Assembly (NCBI RefSeq): GCF_003248515.1 | Contig: NZ_QFOB01000017.1 | Location: 1 to 63,941, forward strand | Direction: 5' to 3' | DNA: 63,941 nucleotides | Source of the DNA: Sphingomonas sp. | GTDB taxonomy: Bacteria > Pseudomonadota > Alphaproteobacteria > Sphingomonadales > Sphingomonadaceae | Shown: piece after piece, positions 59,792 to 63,941 of the stretch | Layout: the number at the start of each line of letters is the position of its first letter | Numbering within the stretch: position 1 is the stretch's first letter | Notes under the pieces: generated by a model | Seen by the model: the letters and a program-made list of their open reading frames with translations, nothing else | What the model was told of the DNA's origin: nothing | Databases searched by the model: none | Translations under genes and position numbers: made by a program

Positions 59792-60561
59792 GCGAAAAGA
59801 TGCTGTCCGTTATCGACCGGAATGACCGTGCCGGTGATCCGCTTCGCGGCATCGCTGACGAGGAAGGCGGCCAGCGCGCCTACGTCGCCTACGTCCACCA
59901 ATTTCCCGGCGGGAACCTGCGCGGCGGCACGATCGAGCAACTCGTCGAACCGGTCGATTCCGCTTGCGGCGCGGGTGGCGATCGGCCCTGGTGAAATAGC
60001 GTGTGCCCGAATGGCTTTGGCGCCCAGTTCCGCGGCGACATAGCGCGTCGCGCTTTCCAGGGCCGCCTTGACGGGGCCCATCAGGTTATAGTGTTCGACC
60101 ACTCGTTCCGAACCATAGAAGGTCACGCAAAGCAGGCATCCGCCCGTTGCCATCAGCGGTTCGGCGAGCTTCGCCATGCGAAGGAAACTGTGGCAGGAAA
60201 CGTCCATCGCCGTCGAAAAGCCCATCGCACTGCTGTCGACGACCCGACCGTGAAGATCCTCCTTCGGCGCGAAGGCGATTGAGTGCAGCAGGAAATCGAG
60301 GCCGCCCCAGCGTTCTTCCACCTGGCTGAAAAGCGCCTCGAGCTCGCCGGGGACGCGTACGTCGCAGGGCGCAGTCCATTCAACACCGAGCCGCTCGATC
60401 ACGGGCTGAACCCAGCCCTTTGCCTTTTCGTTGAGATAGGTGGCAGCAAGCCGGGCGCCGCACCGGGCAAATGCTTCCGCGCACCCCGCCGCGATGCTGT
60501 GTTCGTTTGCGATGCCGATGACGAGCCCGCGCTTGCCGGTAAGATCCACAAGCGGTGTCAT
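59788..60561 (-). CDS. fabI: Enoyl-[acyl-carrier-protein] reductase FabI
   Basis: A 257-residue SDR-type enoyl reductase with the FabI-specific GLVIGIANEHSIAAGCAEAF nucleotide loop, HSIAFAPKEDLHGR, and the catalytic Tyr-x6-Lys in EHYNLMGPVKAALES. It reduces enoyl-ACP with NAD(P)H. It is coupled to ackA by ATGA and belongs to phaC-pta-ackA-fabI, so it may be an accessory copy serving redox balance rather than the main fatty-acid enzyme. Confidence 0.92.
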   Translation of the reverse strand: MTPLVDLTGKRGLVIGIANEHSIAAGCAEAFARCGARLAATYLNEKAKGWVQPVIERLGVEWTAPCDVRVPGELEALFSQVEERWGGLDFLLHSIAFAPKEDLHGRVVDSSAMGFSTAMDVSCHSFLRMAKLAEPLMATGGCLLCVTFYGSERVVEHYNLMGPVKAALESATRYVAAELGAKAIRAHAISPGPIATRAASGIDRFDELLDRAAAQVPAGKLVDVGDVGALAAFLVSDAAKRITGTVIPVDNGQHLFA

Positions 60562-61751
60562 TGGGCGGTCTCCTGCAGCACGTTGAGCGTGTGAATTGCG
60601 ATCATGCGTTCCTCGTCGGTGGGAATGACGAGGGCCTTGATCTGGCTGCCGGGGCTGCTGATCAGCGTCTCTCCTGAAGCATTGGCGCGATCATCGATCT
60701 CAAGGCCCAGCCATTGGAGCCGGCGGCCGATCCGGCGGCGCATATCTGCGTCATTTTCGCCGATGCCAGCGGTAAAGACGATCCCGTCCACACCCTCCAG
60801 CGAAGCGGCAAGGGCGCCGGTCTCACGGCCTACCCGCCAGGCGAAGAGATCAATCGCTTCTTTCGCTTCGGGCGCGTCGCTCGCGGCAAGCGTACGCATG
60901 TCGCTGGAAATGCCCGACACGCCCAGAAGGCCCGATTTCCTGTAAAGGATATCCTCTATCGCCTCGGCGCTCATGCCCATCTGCGTCATGAGATGCAGCA
61001 CGACACCGGGGTCGAGGCTGCCCGAGCGGGTGCCCATCATCAAACCGTCGAGCGCCGTGAACCCCATCGTTGTGTCGACGCTTTGCCCCGCCGCCATGGC
61101 GCAAAGGCTCGCGCCATTGCCCAGATGTGCGACGATGACCTTGCCCGAGGCCAGCGCCGGGTCGATCGCAACGAGGCGCCGGGCGATATATTCATAGGAT
61201 AGGCCGTGAAAACCGTAGCGGCGGATACCCTGGTCGTGAAGTGCACGGGGGAGCGCGAAGCGAGAGGCGAGGGCGGGTTTGTCATGATGGAAAGCGGTGT
61301 CGAAGCAGGCGACCTGAGGCAGGTCGGGATCAAGTTTCGTGATCGCGCGGACGGCAGCCAGGTTATGAGGCTGATGCAGGGGCGCCAGTGGACAAAGTGC
61401 TTCTAGCTTGTCGATCAATCCAGAATCGATGAGCCGCGGGGCGGCAAATTCTGTGCCACCATGGACGATGCGGTGTCCGATGGCGGCGATCTCATAGCCT
61501 TCAAGTGGATGCTGTACGGCCCAGGCAAAAAGATCGGCCAGCAGATCGGCGTGGGTAAGGCCTGCGCCATCCGGCCAGTTACGATCGAGCAGGATGGTAC
61601 CGTCTGTCCTTCGGGCCTTCAGCGCTGGCGCTATCCCGATTCTCTCGATCTTTCCGCCGGCCGCGAGTTGGAGGCTGCCTCCCGACTCCATAACGAATAG
61701 AGAGAATTTGATGCTCGACGAGCCGGAATTGAGGCTGACGACCGCCTTCAT
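60558..61751 (-). CDS. ackA: Acetate kinase
   Basis: A 397-residue ASKHA kinase: VVSLNSGSSSIKFSLF, AIGHRIVHGGTEF, PLHQPHNLAAV, CFDTAFHHDKP, RRYGFHGLSYEYI, VAHLGNGASLCA and FTAGIGENDADMR are the signature segments. It interconverts acetate + ATP and acetyl phosphate, or propionyl/butyryl analogues. It follows the Pta fusion by ATGA overlap, so the two form the Pta-AckA route to ATP. Confidence 0.95.
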   Translation of the reverse strand: MKAVVSLNSGSSSIKFSLFVMESGGSLQLAAGGKIERIGIAPALKARRTDGTILLDRNWPDGAGLTHADLLADLFAWAVQHPLEGYEIAAIGHRIVHGGTEFAAPRLIDSGLIDKLEALCPLAPLHQPHNLAAVRAITKLDPDLPQVACFDTAFHHDKPALASRFALPRALHDQGIRRYGFHGLSYEYIARRLVAIDPALASGKVIVAHLGNGASLCAMAAGQSVDTTMGFTALDGLMMGTRSGSLDPGVVLHLMTQMGMSAEAIEDILYRKSGLLGVSGISSDMRTLAASDAPEAKEAIDLFAWRVGRETGALAASLEGVDGIVFTAGIGENDADMRRRIGRRLQWLGLEIDDRANASGETLISSPGSQIKALVIPTDEERMIAIHTLNVLQETAQ

Positions 61752-63172
61752 GCGCTCGGACTCTTGGGCAATCCGGGGGCTGCCAGCGTCGCGGCGCGCG
61801 CCATCAGCACCGCCACTGCGCAGGACGCGAGACGCGTGCGCAGGCTGTCGGCGCGGCTCGTCAGGATGATCGGTACGCGCGCGCCAAGCACGATACCGGC
61901 CGCGTCGGCACCTCCCAGGAAAGTGAGCTGCTTGGCCAGCATGTTCCCGGCTTCGAGGCTGGGAACGACCAGAATTTCCGCATGGCCTGCCACTGCGGAA
62001 ACGATACCCTTTTCCCTGGCCGCGGCATCGCTGACCGCATTGTCGAAGGCGAGGGGGCCATCGAGAATGCCGCCGCTAATCTGCCCGCGATCCGCCATCT
62101 TGCAGAGCGCCGCGGCGTCCAGCGTAGAAGGCATCGCCGGGTTGACGGTTTCGACCGCAGCGAGGATCGCGACTTTCGGCGCCTCCATGCCGATCACATG
62201 GGCGAGGTCGATGGCGTTGCGGATGATGTCGGCCTTGTCCTCGAGGGAGGGGGCGATGTTGATGGCTGCATCGGTAATGATGAGCGGGGTCGGACGGCCA
62301 GGCACGTCCATGACATAGGCATGGCTGATCCGTCTTTCGGTACGAAGGCCTGTAGTGGAAGAGACTACCGCGCCCATCAGTTCATCCGTATGCAGTGATC
62401 CCTTCATGACGAGTTGCGCTTCGCCCGTGCGCACGAGTTCCACCGCCTTGGCCGCTGCGGCATGGCTGTGCGCTACCGGCACGATCCGGAAACCGTCGAT
62501 GGTGCGCGAGGCCGCAGTGGCTGCGGCCTTGATCTTCGCTTCGGGCCCAATGAGGATCGGGGCGATCAATCCGGCTTGCGCCGCATCCAGCGCCGCAGTG
62601 ATGGCGGCTTCGCTGCAAGGATGCACGATCGCCGTAGGGACCGGATCGGTACCACCGGCAAGCTCCATCAGCCGGCGATATTTGTCATGATCGTTGAGGC
62701 GAACGTCCGGCAGTTCTGCGCGCGGGCGCCGCACCTTTTCGCTGGGCGCGATCACCTGGGCCTGGCCAGTGATGACATCCTCGCCATGCTGATTGGTGCA
62801 GCGGCAGTCGAGGATCAGGATCTTCTTCTCCGCACGCTTCTCGACGACGGTGACCGAGGCGGTGATCTGGTCGCCCGGTGAGACGGGGCGGCGGAAGCGC
62901 AGCGACTGGTCCAGATAGATGGTGCCGGGACCGGGCAATTGCGTTCCGAGGACGGCGGAGATGAGGCCGCCGCCCCACATGCCGTGGGCAATGACGTGGC
63001 GGAACATGTCGGTCGCGGCATATTCCGCGTCGAGGTGAGCCGGATTGACGTCGCCCGACACCAGGGCGAAAAGCTGAATGTCTTCCGGCTCGAGCGTTCG
63101 TGTGACCGATGCGATGTCGCCAACCTCGATTTCATCGAAGGTGCGGTTTTCGATCATCGCTGGACCGGCCAT
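61748..63172 (-). CDS. Bifunctional MaoC-like enoyl-CoA hydratase/phosphate acetyltransferase
   Basis: A 474-residue fusion. Residues 1-155 are a MaoC hotdog domain with the hydratase motif SGDVNPAHLDAEYAATDMFR and VIAHGMWGGGLISAVL. Residues 165-474 are a PTA/PTB transferase domain (LIGPEAKIKAAA, MKGSLHTDELMGAVV, ILVVPSLEAGNMLAKQLTFL). The architecture is common in alphaproteobacteria beside ackA and phaC. It would turn acyl-CoA into acyl phosphate for AckA. It starts 3 nt after the phaC-like stop. Confidence 0.92.
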   Translation of the reverse strand: MAGPAMIENRTFDEIEVGDIASVTRTLEPEDIQLFALVSGDVNPAHLDAEYAATDMFRHVIAHGMWGGGLISAVLGTQLPGPGTIYLDQSLRFRRPVSPGDQITASVTVVEKRAEKKILILDCRCTNQHGEDVITGQAQVIAPSEKVRRPRAELPDVRLNDHDKYRRLMELAGGTDPVPTAIVHPCSEAAITAALDAAQAGLIAPILIGPEAKIKAAATAASRTIDGFRIVPVAHSHAAAAKAVELVRTGEAQLVMKGSLHTDELMGAVVSSTTGLRTERRISHAYVMDVPGRPTPLIITDAAINIAPSLEDKADIIRNAIDLAHVIGMEAPKVAILAAVETVNPAMPSTLDAAALCKMADRGQISGGILDGPLAFDNAVSDAAAREKGIVSAVAGHAEILVVPSLEAGNMLAKQLTFLGGADAAGIVLGARVPIILTSRADSLRTRLASCAVAVLMARAATLAAPGLPKSPSA

Positions 63173-63175
63173 CGC

Positions 63176-63941
63176 TCAATGTTCCTTCACGTAGTGGCCG
63201 GGTGCGGGATAGAGCGTGGGATATCCCTTGTCGGGTGATCCCATCGGGGGAGGCGGGACGGGCTCGCTTGAATGGTCGTCCAGCCATTCGCCCCAGGCGG
63301 TCCACCAGCTTCCTTCATGTGGCTCGGCGCGCGTCAGCCATTCCTCCGCGTCGAGCACGGGTCCGTCTTCCACACGATCGAGCAAGCTGTAGCGACGACC
63401 CCTGTGGCCCGGCTCGGATACAATGCCGGCATTGTGACCGCCGCTTGTCAGCACGAAGCGGATGGAGGCGGGGGAGAGCATGTGGATCTTGTGGACCGAC
63501 TTCCACGGGGCAACATGGTCGCGTTCGGTTCCTACGACGAACATCGGTTTGCGCAGCGCTGACAGGGAAATAGCCCGGCCGTCGACCTTGTATTTGCCTT
63601 CGGCCAGATCATCATCGAGAAACAGACGGCGCAGATATTGGCTGTGCATGGCGTAAGGCATGCGCGTGCCGTCAGCGTTCCACGCCATGAGATCGTTCAT
63701 GGGGGCACGCTCGCCCATCAGATATTCGGTGAGGATGCGCGACCAGACGAGATCGTTCGAGCGCAGCATCTCGAAGGCGCCGCCCATCTGGCTGCTGTCG
63801 AGATAGCCTCGGCTCCACATCATGTTCTCGAGCAGATTGAGTTGGGACTCATCGATGAAAAGGCCAAGTTCTCCGGGTTCGCTGAACTCGGTCTGGGCCG
63901 CGAGCAGGGTGACGCTCGCCAGCCTGTCGTCGCCATCGCGC
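63176..63941 (-). CDS. phaC: Poly-beta-hydroxyalkanoate polymerase, C-terminal part (cut by window edge)
   Basis: About 254 C-terminal residues of a PhaC-type alpha/beta hydrolase. FIDESQLNLLENMMWSRGYL and RPL-type core segments are present, the catalytic Asp is in VVGTERDHVAPWKSVHKIH and the catalytic His in LTSGGHNAGIVSEPGH. The nucleophile Cys is beyond the edge. The enzyme polymerises hydroxyacyl-CoA at PHB granules. It is first in the visible minus-strand run with pta, ackA and fabI. Confidence 0.9.
   Translation of the reverse strand, partial: RDGDDRLASVTLLAAQTEFSEPGELGLFIDESQLNLLENMMWSRGYLDSSQMGGAFEMLRSNDLVWSRILTEYLMGERAPMNDLMAWNADGTRMPYAMHSQYLRRLFLDDDLAEGKYKVDGRAISLSALRKPMFVVGTERDHVAPWKSVHKIHMLSPASIRFVLTSGGHNAGIVSEPGHRGRRYSLLDRVEDGPVLDAEEWLTRAEPHEGSWWTAWGEWLDDHSSEPVPPPPMGSPDKGYPTLYPAPGHYVKEH

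Noticed and set aside
1..63941. CRISPR arrays, tRNA or rRNA genes, prophage
   Set aside because: No regularly spaced repeats, cloverleaf-like tRNA sequences, rRNA stretches or phage structural genes were recognised.

Overview
The window reads like a chromosomal stretch of an alphaproteobacterium, most probably a sphingomonad. The signs are high GC, four large TonB-dependent receptors (TBDRs), long chains of genes joined by 4-nt ATGA/GTGA overlaps, an ECF sigma/NrsF pair driving a bufferin-type (MNIO RiPP) operon, and a phaC-pta-ackA-fabI block. The taxon is inferred from gene content only.

Layout. (1) 1-5.2 kb holds aromatic catabolism: the end of an IS3-family element cuts a salicylyl-CoA 5-hydroxylase/oxidoreductase gene, followed by a MarR regulator, a hotdog thioesterase, a fumarylpyruvate-hydrolase-type enzyme, gentisate 1,2-dioxygenase, a nitrilase and a flavin reductase. 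Together they outline salicylyl-CoA to gentisyl-CoA to gentisate to ring cleavage. (2) 5.2-39.6 kb plus 45.9-52.6 kb is a large accessory catabolic block. It holds four TBDRs, a Rieske oxygenase with a coupled TIM-barrel protein, flavin oxidoreductase, MFS and aminotransferase, a hydantoinase/oxoprolinase pair with an M14 peptidase, three 2-oxoglutarate dioxygenases, M20, M1, CocE-type and M24 hydrolases, and an amino-acid ABC importer with a second aminotransferase. Seven copies of one palindrome (ideal form CACTATACGGTATAGTG) lie in front of nearly all its transcription units, often exactly in the -35/-10 spacer, and the only perfect copy precedes a TetR gene. I read this as one TetR regulon for uptake, hydrolysis and oxidation of a peptide- or amide-like, partly aromatic compound. 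The substrate cannot be named from sequence. (3) 40.0-45.7 kb is an inserted metal-stress island: bufA-bufB-bufC-bufD, ECF sigma, NrsF anti-sigma and an ABM monooxygenase. Two GTTACC-N16-CGAA promoters fit this sigma family. The MNIO enzyme (BufB) carries an unusual C-terminal extension of about 380 residues that begins with a Tat-like signal sequence. (4) 53.2-63.9 kb is one minus-strand run: phaC (cut by the window edge), MaoC-Pta fusion, ackA, fabI, a phospholipase A remnant, then an HlyD/RbbA-like/ABC-2/NodT efflux system.

Damaged genes: the salicylyl-CoA hydroxylase (IS insertion), the M24 peptidase (in-frame TAG where Trp is expected), the RbbA-like transporter (one extra base in a G5 run) and the phospholipase A remnant. 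The first and last are physical truncations; the middle two could be sequencing errors.
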